From assembly GCA_910584585.1 (NCBI GenBank), contig CAJUBP010000033.1, forward strand, positions 29,367 to 55,610: DNA of 26,244 nt, in the 5' to 3' direction. Positions 1 to 8,293 of the stretch are shown piece after piece; within the stretch, counting starts at the first letter, position 1; each line of letters begins with the position of its first letter. Source of the stretch: an uncultured Lachnospiraceae bacterium (GTDB lineage: Bacteria > Bacillota > Clostridia > Lachnospirales > Lachnospiraceae). The position numbers and the translations under genes are program-made. The notes beneath the pieces are model-generated. The model worked only from the letters and a program-made list of their open reading frames with translations. It was not told the origin of the DNA and made no database searches.

Positions 1-1485
1 CACTTTACGAAATCCGTGTTTCCGTCCCCTTCCGGGGTTTCTCTATTTCTAATAAGACACTATGATGTCAACACTTTACGAAATCCGTGTTTCCGTCCCC
101 TTCCGGGGTTTCTCTATTTCTAATAAAAAACCGGAAGCACAAAAGAAAATGTTGCAGATTGTTTCCGTCCCCTTCCGGGGTTTCTCTATTTCTAATTATT
201 ATGAGAATTATTGTTAATGGAGCAGAAAAAGTTTCCGTCCCCTTCCGGGGTTTCTCTATTTCTAATTATTATGAGAATTATTGTTAATGGAGCAGAAAAA
301 GTTTCCGTCCCCTTCCGGGGTTTCTCTATTTCTAATCTATCCACTTTGTACCGAATAGTCCCACACAGCTCGTTTCCGTCCCCTTTCGGGGTTTCTCTAT
401 TTCTAATCTTTGGACTTGTGGGATGAGCGTGAATGCGATTACCGTTTCCGTCCCCTTCCGGGGTTTCTCTATTTCTAATCATTTTATATATTATTTAATG
501 CTTTACTTAGCAATCAGTTTCCGTCCCCTTCCGGGGTTTCTCTATTTCTAATCAGTCAGCAGTTGCGCTTTGGCGGAATTTAAGAGTTTCCGTCCCCTTC
601 CGGGGTTTCTCTATTTCTAATTTGCGTATCGGTATACTGCTATGGAGAAGAACCAGTTTCCGTCCCCTTCCGGGGTTTCTCTATTTCTAATTTTCTTTCT
701 AATTCAGATACTAAGTTAAACATTATGAATCGTTTCCGTCCCCTTCCGGGGTTTCTCTATTTCTAATTGACAAGAACATACAATATTGAAGACAACTTAT
801 ACGAGTTTCCGTCCCCTTCCGGGGTTTCTCTATTTCTAATTATCTTGCAAATGGATTATTCGAGAGCTTGACTAAAGTTTCCGTCCCCTTCCGGGGTTTC
901 TCTATTTCTAATGCAAACACGGACGAAGCATCAATTGCTGTAATCATATAGTTTCCGTCCCCTTCCGGGGTTTCTCTATTTCTAATTGGAAATTACGAAA
1001 TAGACGACAATTTTATAAAAGTGTTTCCGTCCCCTTCCGGGGTTTCTCTATTTCTAATACATACTGGAATATTGTGCATGACTGTGACGGAGAGTTTCCG
1101 TCCCCTTCCGGGGTTTCTCTATTTCTAATAGATTCCCGCTCCCCGCAAAGCGTCCTCATAGGCTTGTTTCCGCCCCCTTCCGGGGTTTCTCTATTTCTAA
1201 TCTGTTACATAAGAGAAATATAAATCTTCAGCTTCGTTTCCGTCCCCTTCCGGGGTTTCTCTATTTCTAATTATTGAGGACAGAATATTGAACGAAGTAA
1301 AAGATAGTTTCCGTCCCCTTCCGGGGTTTCTCTATTTCTAATTATTAGGAAGAACTGATAATCCTGAAATTAATAAGTTTCCGTCCCCTTCCGGGGTTTC
1401 TCTATTTCTAATGATGATGACAATGCTTTTTGAAGCGGGACTTGAAAACGTTTCCGTCCCCTTCCGGGGTTTCTCTATTTCTAAT
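1..1485 (-). CRISPR. Type III-A CRISPR array, 21 repeats, left end outside the window
   Basis: A 36-bp repeat occurs 21 times, first at 18-53 and last at 1450-1485. On the plus strand it begins GTTTCCGTCCCC, has a CCCC-TTCC-GGGG stem core and ends TATTTCTAAT. Two copies vary by one base: 372-407 (CCTTTCGGGG) and 1166-1201 (CCGCCCCC). The 20 complete spacers are 33-40 bp, mostly 34-37. Read on the minus strand the repeat ends ACGGAAAC, which fits the usual type I/III crRNA 5' handle, so I infer minus-strand transcription, the same direction as the csm genes, with the newest spacers near 1450. Spacers at 197-230 and 267-300 are identical, and bases 1-17 match the last 17 bases of spacer 54-88, so repeat-spacer units have duplicated at the distal end. 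The array continues past base 1. Confidence 0.98.
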
Positions 1486-1619
1486 CCCACCCGCCGCACC
1501 CCAGTAAAATCAACACCTCCCAGTACGGTTTGCGGCGGAAAACTTTTTTCGTCAATTTTCTCTTTCTCCCCCTGCCCAATCCACCCAAAATTCCCAGTAA
1601 AACCAGGCAGCGGGGCAAA
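1486..1619 (-). promoter_or_regulatory. Probable CRISPR leader between csm5 and the array
   Basis: This 134-bp gap lies between the csm5 stop and the leader-proximal repeat if the array is read on the minus strand. It is not strongly AT-rich, unlike many leaders. The heptamer CCCAGTA (TACTGGG on the transcribed strand) occurs three times, at 1500-1506, 1519-1525 and 1593-1599; the first and last extend to CCCAGTAAAA. A TTGACG lies near the middle but no good -10 follows, so the array may be transcribed by read-through from the cas operon. The leader role is inferred from position and repeat orientation. Confidence 0.45.
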
Positions 1620-2738
1620 TCAACGATATTTCGTCAGTTTCGCATGGCACAATCCCATCTGATACTGCTTTCCTTCGTAATAAGCCACCTTGCAGATATG
1701 CGGCGAAACGCCCTGTTTTCTATCCGCAAAATGCTTATGATTCTCCGGCACGCCAGTAGCCTTAAAAATATTCACAGTTGTCTCCAGGCCTTCCTCTTTG
1801 CCAAACAGCGGATAGACTTCCGTTTTAGTCACAAATCCCGTTCCGCCGCCCAGCCAGACTGCATTTTCCGCAGGCATATCCATATTCGGATACTTTTTCA
1901 AAAAACATTGATAGTACATTTCTCCAAAAAACGCCACTGCCTGTTCCAGATACTCTTTTGTAATTCCGCAAATGTCAGAATCAATGGTAATCCTGACGCG
2001 AATGACTGTCCCAGGCCGCAGTGTTTCCCGCAAAACATTTAATTTCTTTTCCTTCCCGTCTGTATGCAGCTCTGTTCTCTGGCACAATACCAAATCTTCT
2101 GTTGACAAAGGCTCGCTGTCACTGACAATCATTCCCGCCATCCTGTCATTCACTGCATGTCCCGGACTTTTTTCCAGCCTATTTAACGTTCTGTAGTATG
2201 TATTTTCCATTGCAGACGATTCATTCCCGCAGATCTTTCTGTTTTTTCTCTGATTTCTTTTCAGCGACGCGGATATGCTGCTTTTGATCTCTTTATATTT
2301 TTCAGATTCATGGGCAATGTCATAGGCCAGTAAAATTGTTCTCAGCATTCCCTTGACAGAACTGCCGGGCACATAGGGCATGCCGTAGGCATCCTTAACA
2401 AATTCCAAAACGGACAGCTTGCTTCGGGAATCAATCACCGCGTCCTGACAGCTCAGTTGATAACGGATACATTTCTGATACTCTTTTTTTGAAATATGAT
2501 TTTTTTCCATCCATTTTCCTAAGTCATCCCTGTGATTCCCCAACATAAATTTCTCATATTGGGATATGAGTTTCCTTTGGCCTAGAAGCTGGCACAGCCT
2601 CGCCATATCCATTACCGATATTTTTTTCTCCCATGGAGAAAGCGCGTATTCCTTTTTCCCTATTTCCTTTCCGCTTCCAATGTATACCGGCCCTGCCACC
2701 GTAAGTTCCAAATCGTACACTTCCAATACATCTTTCAA
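1620..2738 (-). CDS. csm5: Type III-A CRISPR RAMP protein Csm5
   Basis: This 372-residue RAMP protein caps the 3'-end side of the crRNA in the Csm interference complex and takes part in crRNA 3' maturation in characterised systems. Visible family marks are an N-terminal RAMP start (LTVAGPVYIGSG) and the central PGSSVKGMLRT glycine-rich motif near residue 125, with a second glycine-rich stretch (WLGGGTGFVTKTEVYPLF) near residue 305. Length is usual for Csm5. The start is TTG at 2738, behind a strong GGAGG seven bases upstream inside the end of csm4; the TTGA shares four bases with the csm4 stop. It is the last protein gene of the operon, next to the leader and array. Family assignment rests on motif, length and order csm2-3-4-5. 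Confidence 0.93.
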   Translation of the reverse strand: MKDVLEVYDLELTVAGPVYIGSGKEIGKKEYALSPWEKKISVMDMARLCQLLGQRKLISQYEKFMLGNHRDDLGKWMEKNHISKKEYQKCIRYQLSCQDAVIDSRSKLSVLEFVKDAYGMPYVPGSSVKGMLRTILLAYDIAHESEKYKEIKSSISASLKRNQRKNRKICGNESSAMENTYYRTLNRLEKSPGHAVNDRMAGMIVSDSEPLSTEDLVLCQRTELHTDGKEKKLNVLRETLRPGTVIRVRITIDSDICGITKEYLEQAVAFFGEMYYQCFLKKYPNMDMPAENAVWLGGGTGFVTKTEVYPLFGKEEGLETTVNIFKATGVPENHKHFADRKQGVSPHICKVAYYEGKQYQMGLCHAKLTKYR

Positions 2739-3865
2739 GACATCACCTCCAGAAATAAAGGTTTGGCATACCGATACACCGGGTGGGAACCTCCATCGCT
2801 GACATCATATACATCCCCCGCAAACTGTTTTCGGAAACAGGAACCTGCCTGCATCACATAAAGATCACGTTTTCTTAGCTGTTCCTTTGCGTAGGTTTCA
2901 GAAGCGACGAATCCGCTCCTCTTTAACAACAGGTAATTTGCCTGTTCCAGAGCTTCTTCCAGTTCCTCTTCCCTGGGAAGACACACAGACAATGCCATAA
3001 ATACGGGGCCCGCCTGCCTTTCCTGGCACTGCGGCAAAATGCTCTCCTTCCTTTTCCGCAGATTTTCGCCTAAAAAAGAATCTGTATCACCTTTCGGGCA
3101 CTTTGACAAAGCGTTCTCTTCTTCCCTTTTCCGCAGATCTTCGCATATAGAAAAATCTGAACAATTTCCCAAACGCTGCGGCAAAATCTTTCTGCCTGCC
3201 GAAGGCTGTCCGCAGCTGAAACGGCATTTTAATTCTTCCGGAACATGTTCCTGCTCCAGCTGATACCTTCCAAGACCCGCATTTCTTTTTCCGCCGATCC
3301 CGGACAGTTCCAGCGATACCAACACTTCCTCCAATAACTGAATATCCTCTTCTTCCTCACCCGCCGCTATCATATACAATCCGTTGCCGGGAAGAAAACG
3401 ATAAATTCCAACCCGATAGGGCTTCGTTTCCTCCAACCCACGCACTGCCGCACTGGTTTTTATCTCTCTATGGCCCAGATTTTCCCGGAATCGGTTGTAT
3501 TCCTGGATAACGTCTAATTCCCCGGCAAGGTATTCTTTCAATTTATCTGCAGGCACATAAGACAATTTTTTATATGCCTTCTTCAGCACGGAATCTCCCT
3601 GCTGATCTTCTGTTTCTATTCTTAACATAGGCTTCGGCAGATAATATGTATTTCCTATATAGGGGAAAGCGTCTGTCAGCCAGAGCCTGCCTGCTCTTGT
3701 CCGGGCAATTAATTCCTCCAGCTCCCCCGCTCCCTGTTTGAGGCGCTCCTGGCACAGGGCAGAAAACAGTGTATCCGCGCACAATGTAAAGCCTCCGTCT
3801 TCCAGGGAATTCTCTCCAAAATGCACCCCTGCCGTAAAGTTAAACTTATAAATTTTGTATTCCAT
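2735..3865 (-). CDS. csm4: Type III-A CRISPR RAMP protein Csm4
   Basis: Csm4 (376 residues) binds the crRNA 5' handle and holds Cas10 at the foot of the Csm complex. The N-terminus (KFNFTAGVHFGENSLEDGG, then the DTLFSALC segment) is typical, and the LSGIGGKRNAGLGRYQL stretch near residue 195 is the family glycine-rich loop. Between residues 226 and about 283 there is an insertion of imperfect 24-25-residue repeats rich in charged residues and Cys (units around LRKREEEN at 244 and LRKRKES at 269), which I do not know as part of the family. The gene starts ATG two bases after the csm3 stop and overlaps csm5 by four bases, so expression is coupled. Confidence 0.94.
   Translation of the reverse strand: MEYKIYKFNFTAGVHFGENSLEDGGFTLCADTLFSALCQERLKQGAGELEELIARTRAGRLWLTDAFPYIGNTYYLPKPMLRIETEDQQGDSVLKKAYKKLSYVPADKLKEYLAGELDVIQEYNRFRENLGHREIKTSAAVRGLEETKPYRVGIYRFLPGNGLYMIAAGEEEEDIQLLEEVLVSLELSGIGGKRNAGLGRYQLEQEHVPEELKCRFSCGQPSAGRKILPQRLGNCSDFSICEDLRKREEENALSKCPKGDTDSFLGENLRKRKESILPQCQERQAGPVFMALSVCLPREEELEEALEQANYLLLKRSGFVASETYAKEQLRKRDLYVMQAGSCFRKQFAGDVYDVSDGGSHPVYRYAKPLFLEVMS
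3017..3190 (-). repeat. Tandem repeat coding an insertion in Csm4
   Basis: Two and a third imperfect units encode Csm4 residues 226-283. The shared DNA block CTTTTCCGCA recurs at 3051 and 3126, a period of 75 bp (25 codons), followed each time by similar GAT-TTCGC and AAATCTG segments. The protein units read ILPQ...DLRKREEEN, ALSK...NLRKRKES, ILPQCQER. The frame is kept throughout. Confidence 0.8.
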
Positions 3866-3867
3866 CT

Positions 3868-4527
3868 TTACACATCCCTCAGCAGTTCATTGCATTTCTC
3901 CATGATATCCTCCGGCAGTTCCCCAATCACCACATCCGCCGCTAAATCATGAAATTTTATTTTTCCGTATCCTCTGGATCCATTGCCGCCCAGATAATCA
4001 TACTGCAAGAGTTTCATCCCCTCCGCCAGCACTTCAAAATCTTCCAGGATTTCTGCTTCCTTTTCCGCCTCATAGATAAAATCCAGATCAAATTCCGAGC
4101 CCCGAATCACCCGCTCAATCTGTCTGGGATTGGCAACCGCAGTAATCCGATCAATGGTATTCTCAAATTTTACTTCCGTAAGACCCTGCAGTCCCTGTTC
4201 CCGCAGTTCTTTCTCATTGGCCAGCATCATGTCAGAAATAAGAATGCGGCTTCGTTTCACCTGTCCTTTTTTTGCAGAACCAAATACCCTTGTGAGCCGT
4301 TCATTGTCGTCGTCCGGCTTTCCAACAATCCTCTCATTATAAACTTTCGCCAGCAGCGCGCGCATTTTGCCCTTGAGAGAACTTCCGGGGATCATGGGAC
4401 GGTTGGTTCCGGCATCCTTGATCACCGGCGAATCCACCGCTCCAATGGCTGCAAACGCAGAGGATCCTCCAATGTGCATTCCAGTTACCACTTCTATTCT
4501 TCCTGTAATCTGTATCTTTGCAAACAT
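3868..4527 (-). CDS. csm3: Type III-A CRISPR backbone target-RNA nuclease Csm3
   Basis: Csm3 (219 residues) forms the repeated backbone of the Csm complex and cuts bound target RNA every six bases. The cleavage Asp is kept: Asp32 in GAVDSPVIKD, the position shown to be catalytic in studied Csm3 proteins. The PGSSLKGKMRALLA RAMP motif is near residue 48, and the C-terminal glycine-rich segment is LGGNGSRGYGKIKF. Length is normal. A clear ribosome site (AAGGAGG) lies six bases before ATG 4527. It sits 11 bases after csm2 and two before csm4. RNA cleavage activity is predicted to be intact. Confidence 0.97.
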   Translation of the reverse strand: MFAKIQITGRIEVVTGMHIGGSSAFAAIGAVDSPVIKDAGTNRPMIPGSSLKGKMRALLAKVYNERIVGKPDDDNERLTRVFGSAKKGQVKRSRILISDMMLANEKELREQGLQGLTEVKFENTIDRITAVANPRQIERVIRGSEFDLDFIYEAEKEAEILEDFEVLAEGMKLLQYDYLGGNGSRGYGKIKFHDLAADVVIGELPEDIMEKCNELLRDV

Positions 4528-4538
4528 ACGCTTCCTCC

Positions 4539-4934
4539 TTAATTGTCTTTTCCGCCGTAAAATCTGTGATAAGCCACCAAAGCTTCCATATATCTGCTAA
4601 ACAGCAGATAATTTTTCTTACTCCCGTCTATCTCATTGATACACTTCAGCATCTCCGTATTTTCCACAAAATCTTTTACCACAGGCTCCCTTCCTGCTTC
4701 GTACAGAACACGCACTTTCAGATAATCAATCCGCCCGCACAGTTCATCGCTGAGTTCTTCGTCTTTCCAACTCATAACCTCGTTGCTGATGTCTGCCGTC
4801 ATAGACAGCAGATTTCTGATTTTCGATGTGGTTACCATGGGTTTTCTTTTTTTCGTCTTTTCGTTTATCCTGTTTTTATGCACCTGAATTGCTGCTTCCG
4901 CTTTCTCCACATAATTTTTCTCCGTGATGGTCAT
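4539..4934 (-). CDS. csm2: Type III-A CRISPR small subunit Csm2
   Basis: Csm2 (131 residues) is the small, helical subunit that lines the crRNA-target duplex opposite the Csm3 backbone. The sequence is mostly charged and helical, with the conserved middle TTSKIRNLLSM near residue 35 and the LSDELCGRIDYLKVRVLYEAGRE stretch typical of Csm2. The ATG overlaps the cas10 stop as ATGA (4931-4934). Position between cas10 and csm3, together with length, makes the call secure. Confidence 0.93.
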   Translation of the reverse strand: MTITEKNYVEKAEAAIQVHKNRINEKTKKRKPMVTTSKIRNLLSMTADISNEVMSWKDEELSDELCGRIDYLKVRVLYEAGREPVVKDFVENTEMLKCINEIDGSKKNYLLFSRYMEALVAYHRFYGGKDN

Positions 4935-7306
4935 ACCGTCTCCTCCTTCTCCCTTATCTTATATGCGTACAGAGTAATTGCAGTCTTTAACTGTCTGCAG
5001 TCTTTGTCCTGTTTGATCCATTGATACATTTTCCTGGAAAAATCCCGGTACTGGATTTTCTTTTCTTCTTCCGACTGTTCCCCCGGCTCCATTCTCGCCA
5101 GAAGATACACGAATCTGGCCAGATCTATCTTATCCTCCTGCTTCTGCCTGCGCACCAGTTCCAGCAAATGATAAAGAAAATTCTTGCCCCGCTCTTCTGA
5201 ATTCTGGAAAAATCCTGCAATAGTCCGATATTTTTCCTCAATCACTTCTTTTAAAAACACTTCCCAGGAATATGTGCCGTCACTGACCTTGTAACTCTTG
5301 CCTGTTTCCCTGTCCAATTCCTCATGGACTTCTCCGTCCGGTAAAAAAGTGACGGCGTCCTTACCTGGCAGCATTTTTGATTCCTCTTCCAGATCCGCCG
5401 TTTCCCCTGCGCTCACATGAATGGGAAACTTGGGCTGATACAGGCCCAGCCCCGCCGACAAGGACAGGGTTCCCTCTGTGTATTTTTCAAACTCCTGCCG
5501 GATGTCCACTGCCAATTCTAAAATGTCATCCCAGGCCCCAACCAGAAAAAGATCGTCTCCGCCGGAATAGACGACAGCGGCTTTCCTGTCTTTTTTTACC
5601 TTCCCGTTCAGCGTATATTTCGGATGCTTCAATATCGTATTAATATGGTGCTTAAAAAACAGGGATAACTGCCTGGATAACACAGCTGTCCTGGTTAACG
5701 TCACGTACCGGTTCCCATATTTTTCACTCTCAAATCCTGAAACAAAGGTTTTGCCCAGATTGTCCACATCCGCCCGAAGTATTCCAATCCTCTCTATCCC
5801 TTCTGCCTGGCCTGCCAATTCCTCAAAAGTTTCTCCGGTGGTATAATTGCCCACCCATATTTTTGCGGCAATATGTTTTCCGGAAAACATCTGATTCTTG
5901 CCGTACGCCCGGACATATCCCGCATCTTTAGTCATCCGCCTGCGCAGGCTGTCTCCATTCTCCGCCGTCATAAAGGCGCCGAAAGGCAATGGAAGCCCCT
6001 GTTTTTCCTGGGTTCTGGTAACGGAAAAGAAATCCGTATACAGGATATCTTTCGACATATGAAGGATGGAAGCGCAAATCTGGCAAATTCCCTCTTCCGT
6101 CAAATGATCCACTCTCTTGCAGACCTTACATTCTCTTGCGTAATCCCCATTCCGTTTTCCATTCAGCCTGAGGATTTGCTCTGGGCCATACCGCATGGAT
6201 TTTTTCCTGGATATCTCATTGCTGACAGACTTAAAAATTTCCGCGTAAGAACCGGCGGGCTCATCCCGCAGCGCGTTTCCGCTGCATGCCTGCCATCCTG
6301 CCGCTACATACAGAGCAATATCAAACTGCTCCAGCATCCACTGATTCAGTTCCTGCTCAAAATCCGAAATAATTTTCCTGGTTTTTTCCGTATTTGCCAA
6401 AAGCAGATAACAATGCCCGCCTCCTGCGTAAATTATATTTGCCCGGGACAATTCCAGCCGCTCCAAAAGCGTATCCATGATATGTTCCATCATAATTTCC
6501 AGATAAAAGGAACGGGCCCTCAAATTTTTCAGCGCGCCTTCGCTGTGTATGGTGTAAATAAACTTCTGAATTCCCGACACGTCCATAGAAAACAGCAGGA
6601 AAACATTTTCTTTCTGAAATTCTCTGCCTTGAAGAAACAGCAGCGTTTTGTAATCTTCTATCCGGTTTTCCTGCAAATAGTCGAACATGCAGGAACTCAA
6701 AGCCGCCGTCAGCTTTAAATGGTCATAAAGCGAAATATCCGCCAGTTCATCCTTCGCCGTAGACGAAGGCACCAGACTGAGATTCGCCTCCAGAATTTCC
6801 AGCAAAGAATTGATATACTCCGCTTCCCAGCGTATTCCCCGGAAATTCTCCATAAGTTTCTGCTTAACCTTCAAATAAAAATGTTCGTCATACAATTCCG
6901 CCTGTCTGACTGGAATATTGATGGATTCCTGTTGGTTTGGCGCCTGAGAATAATACATTTTCTGATCATTGCCGTTTAGAATATTAAAGACAGGTTCCAT
7001 GGCAATATTTCTGACAAATCCTTTTTCGCCGCTCTCATTTTCTCTCCGGTCAGCCGAAGCCGCAATATTATCCGCAAGATAAGTGATATAGGCAAAAGAA
7101 TCTTTGTCAATCCGGGCTTCTTTCAACTCTGCCGCATGATGATATCGGACAGAATCCAACACTTCTTTTTCCTCTAAACGCGCCTCTTCCTTTAAAAATT
7201 CATATCCGCTGAGGCTGTGCCTCCTTCCGTCCCCCTGACGATAAATTACTTTTCCAATATCGTGAAGCAAACCGCCTGCAATTAACTGCACTTTCTCCTT
7301 GGTCAT
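4931..7306 (-). CDS. cas10: Cas10 (Csm1), HD nuclease and cyclic oligoadenylate synthase
   Basis: Cas10/Csm1 (791 residues) is the signature large subunit of type III-A. The N-terminal HD domain keeps LLHDIGK (His15-Asp16) and the YHHAAEL His pair, the marks of the target-activated ssDNA nuclease. A four-Cys zinc site (Cys393, Cys396, Cys408, Cys411) lies between the palm halves. The palm polymerase/cyclase domain has RADVDNLGK and the intact GGDD at residues 582-585, needed in the family for making cyclic oligoadenylates. Starts ATG with GGGAG six bases upstream, overlapping cas6 by four bases. Both catalytic centres look functional, yet no CARF-domain effector is found in this window. Confidence 0.98.
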   Translation of the reverse strand: MTKEKVQLIAGGLLHDIGKVIYRQGDGRRHSLSGYEFLKEEARLEEKEVLDSVRYHHAAELKEARIDKDSFAYITYLADNIAASADRRENESGEKGFVRNIAMEPVFNILNGNDQKMYYSQAPNQQESINIPVRQAELYDEHFYLKVKQKLMENFRGIRWEAEYINSLLEILEANLSLVPSSTAKDELADISLYDHLKLTAALSSCMFDYLQENRIEDYKTLLFLQGREFQKENVFLLFSMDVSGIQKFIYTIHSEGALKNLRARSFYLEIMMEHIMDTLLERLELSRANIIYAGGGHCYLLLANTEKTRKIISDFEQELNQWMLEQFDIALYVAAGWQACSGNALRDEPAGSYAEIFKSVSNEISRKKSMRYGPEQILRLNGKRNGDYARECKVCKRVDHLTEEGICQICASILHMSKDILYTDFFSVTRTQEKQGLPLPFGAFMTAENGDSLRRRMTKDAGYVRAYGKNQMFSGKHIAAKIWVGNYTTGETFEELAGQAEGIERIGILRADVDNLGKTFVSGFESEKYGNRYVTLTRTAVLSRQLSLFFKHHINTILKHPKYTLNGKVKKDRKAAVVYSGGDDLFLVGAWDDILELAVDIRQEFEKYTEGTLSLSAGLGLYQPKFPIHVSAGETADLEEESKMLPGKDAVTFLPDGEVHEELDRETGKSYKVSDGTYSWEVFLKEVIEEKYRTIAGFFQNSEERGKNFLYHLLELVRRQKQEDKIDLARFVYLLARMEPGEQSEEEKKIQYRDFSRKMYQWIKQDKDCRQLKTAITLYAYKIREKEETV

Positions 7307-8055
7307 CCTTTTCTCCCTTCTGTAAGCTTGACTGCGCCCATCCCCATTGCGGTTTTTATGCCAACGCCTGCATATTCTCCGAAATGGAACAGCAGGTTTA
7401 AAAAATTCACCATGGCCTGAGGTCCGCTGACTCTTATCTTCATCTGTCCCATAAATGCCGGGATCCGTTTTCCATGAACAGAATAACTGCAGCTATGAAG
7501 CTGATATTGCGCAATCCTGCTGGATTCCAGAAGCTGTTCCAGAACTTCTTCGCTCTCCACAGTCTCATCCTCAGAAGCTGCGTCATATTTTTTCATCAAG
7601 CTCTGATACATCAATCTCAATGTGGGCATACAAATATATTCCCCCTGGCTTTTAAAAGCCGTTGGAGTTTGAAAAGATACCTGGAAATACCGATCTGCCT
7701 CTTTAAAATAGTATTGATCCATAAATTCATTTTTCTCAATCTTCTGGAGACGCTTTGCGGCAACCGTTACTTTCCATTTATCGTCTTCCATATAAAAATT
7801 CGAAAACCGCTCTTCCTGCAGAGGAAGAATAATTTCCCGAAACGCTTCCTGATTTGCCGCAGAGATTCTCCAGATATTTTTCCCATTCTGATGGATCACC
7901 GACTGACTGTAGGGATGCAGGCCTGATTCATGCAGCTTTCTGGCGCATCCTTCCGGTACCTGTTCCATTAAAATTCCCTGCAGAACTACGGCTTTCTGAT
8001 ATGGAATAAAATCATTATTTTCTGTTTGTAATTCCATCTGTAAATTCGCTAACAT
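7303..8055 (-). CDS. cas6: CRISPR repeat endoribonuclease Cas6
   Basis: Cas6 (250 residues) cuts the pre-crRNA inside each repeat, leaving the 8-base 5' handle. Candidate catalytic histidines are His42 and His47 in LHESGLHPYSQS, and the C-terminus carries the glycine-rich RNA-binding loop (GEYAGVGIKTAMGMGAVKL) that ends nearly all Cas6 proteins. ATG 8055 follows AGGAG by nine bases. It is the first gene of the operon, 4-bp overlapped with cas10. The array repeat contains a CCCC/GGGG stem that could present the cleavage site. Confidence 0.95.
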   Translation of the reverse strand: MLANLQMELQTENNDFIPYQKAVVLQGILMEQVPEGCARKLHESGLHPYSQSVIHQNGKNIWRISAANQEAFREIILPLQEERFSNFYMEDDKWKVTVAAKRLQKIEKNEFMDQYYFKEADRYFQVSFQTPTAFKSQGEYICMPTLRLMYQSLMKKYDAASEDETVESEEVLEQLLESSRIAQYQLHSCSYSVHGKRIPAFMGQMKIRVSGPQAMVNFLNLLFHFGEYAGVGIKTAMGMGAVKLTEGRKG

Positions 8056-8081
8056 ATCGAGCTTCTCCTAATTGTTATACC

Positions 8082-8095
8082 AATGCATATGCATT
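8082..8095. promoter_or_regulatory. Perfect palindrome in the cas operon leader
   Basis: AATGCATATGCATT is a perfect 14-bp palindrome between the predicted cas6 transcription start and its ribosome site. In RNA it could form only a loopless stem, so a DNA-binding site is the more natural reading. No factor is known for it here. Confidence 0.3.
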
Positions 8096-8096
8096 C

Positions 8097-8147
8097 CTAT
8101 CACCTTTTTACATTATATCCCTTTTTTCTCCCTCTGTCACCTTTTTA
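8097..8147. repeat. Direct repeats bracketing the cas promoter
   Basis: CTATCACCTTTTTA at 8097-8110 and CTGTCACCTTTTTA at 8134-8147 match at 13 of 14 bases, 37 bp apart. One copy covers the -35 box of the cas promoter; the other lies over the expected transcription start. This is a typical operator layout, but no regulator is identified. Confidence 0.5.
8112..8140 (-). promoter_or_regulatory. Promoter of the cas6-csm operon
   Basis: On the minus strand GTGACA (8135-8140), 17 bases, then a consensus TATAAT (8112-8117). Transcription would start near 8105, giving a leader of about 50 bases before cas6. Confidence 0.7.
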
Positions 8148-8242
8148 TGCGTATTCTATTGGCTTAAATTTTTGGTTTTGAATGGAAATATAGAATATTT
8201 AACAAATCAAATAGAAATAATCTGAAATTGCAATAAAAACTG

Positions 8243-8271
8243 TTGTATTTCTTTTGAAATATGGATATACT
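8243..8271 (+). promoter_or_regulatory. Promoter of the ATPase-RloB unit
   Basis: TTGTAT (8243-8248), 17 bases, TATACT (8266-8271). Transcription from about 8278 leaves a short leader with GGAG at 8281 and ATG at 8294, which rules out the upstream in-frame ATG at 8261. Confidence 0.65.
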
Positions 8272-8293
8272 AAACATACAGGAGTGTGAAAAA

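Noticed and set aside
87..482. Open reading frames across the CRISPR array with repeated VSVPFRGFSISN-like peptides
   Set aside because: They are translations of the CRISPR repeat, whose 36-bp length is a multiple of three; there are no ribosome sites or conserved unit lengths.
1..1485. Array read on the plus strand
   Set aside because: The plus-strand repeat end (TTTCTAAT) is unlike usual crRNA handles, while the minus strand gives ACGGAAAC and agrees with the cas gene direction. Not fully excluded.
5873..6718. Long plus-strand reading frame opposite cas10
   Set aside because: It lies wholly within cas10, lacks a ribosome site and has no recognisable domain.
8261..8293. Upstream ATG start for the AAA15 ATPase
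   Set aside because: It lies upstream of the -10 box and has no ribosome site; ATG 8294 has GGAG nine bases before it and begins with the family motif.
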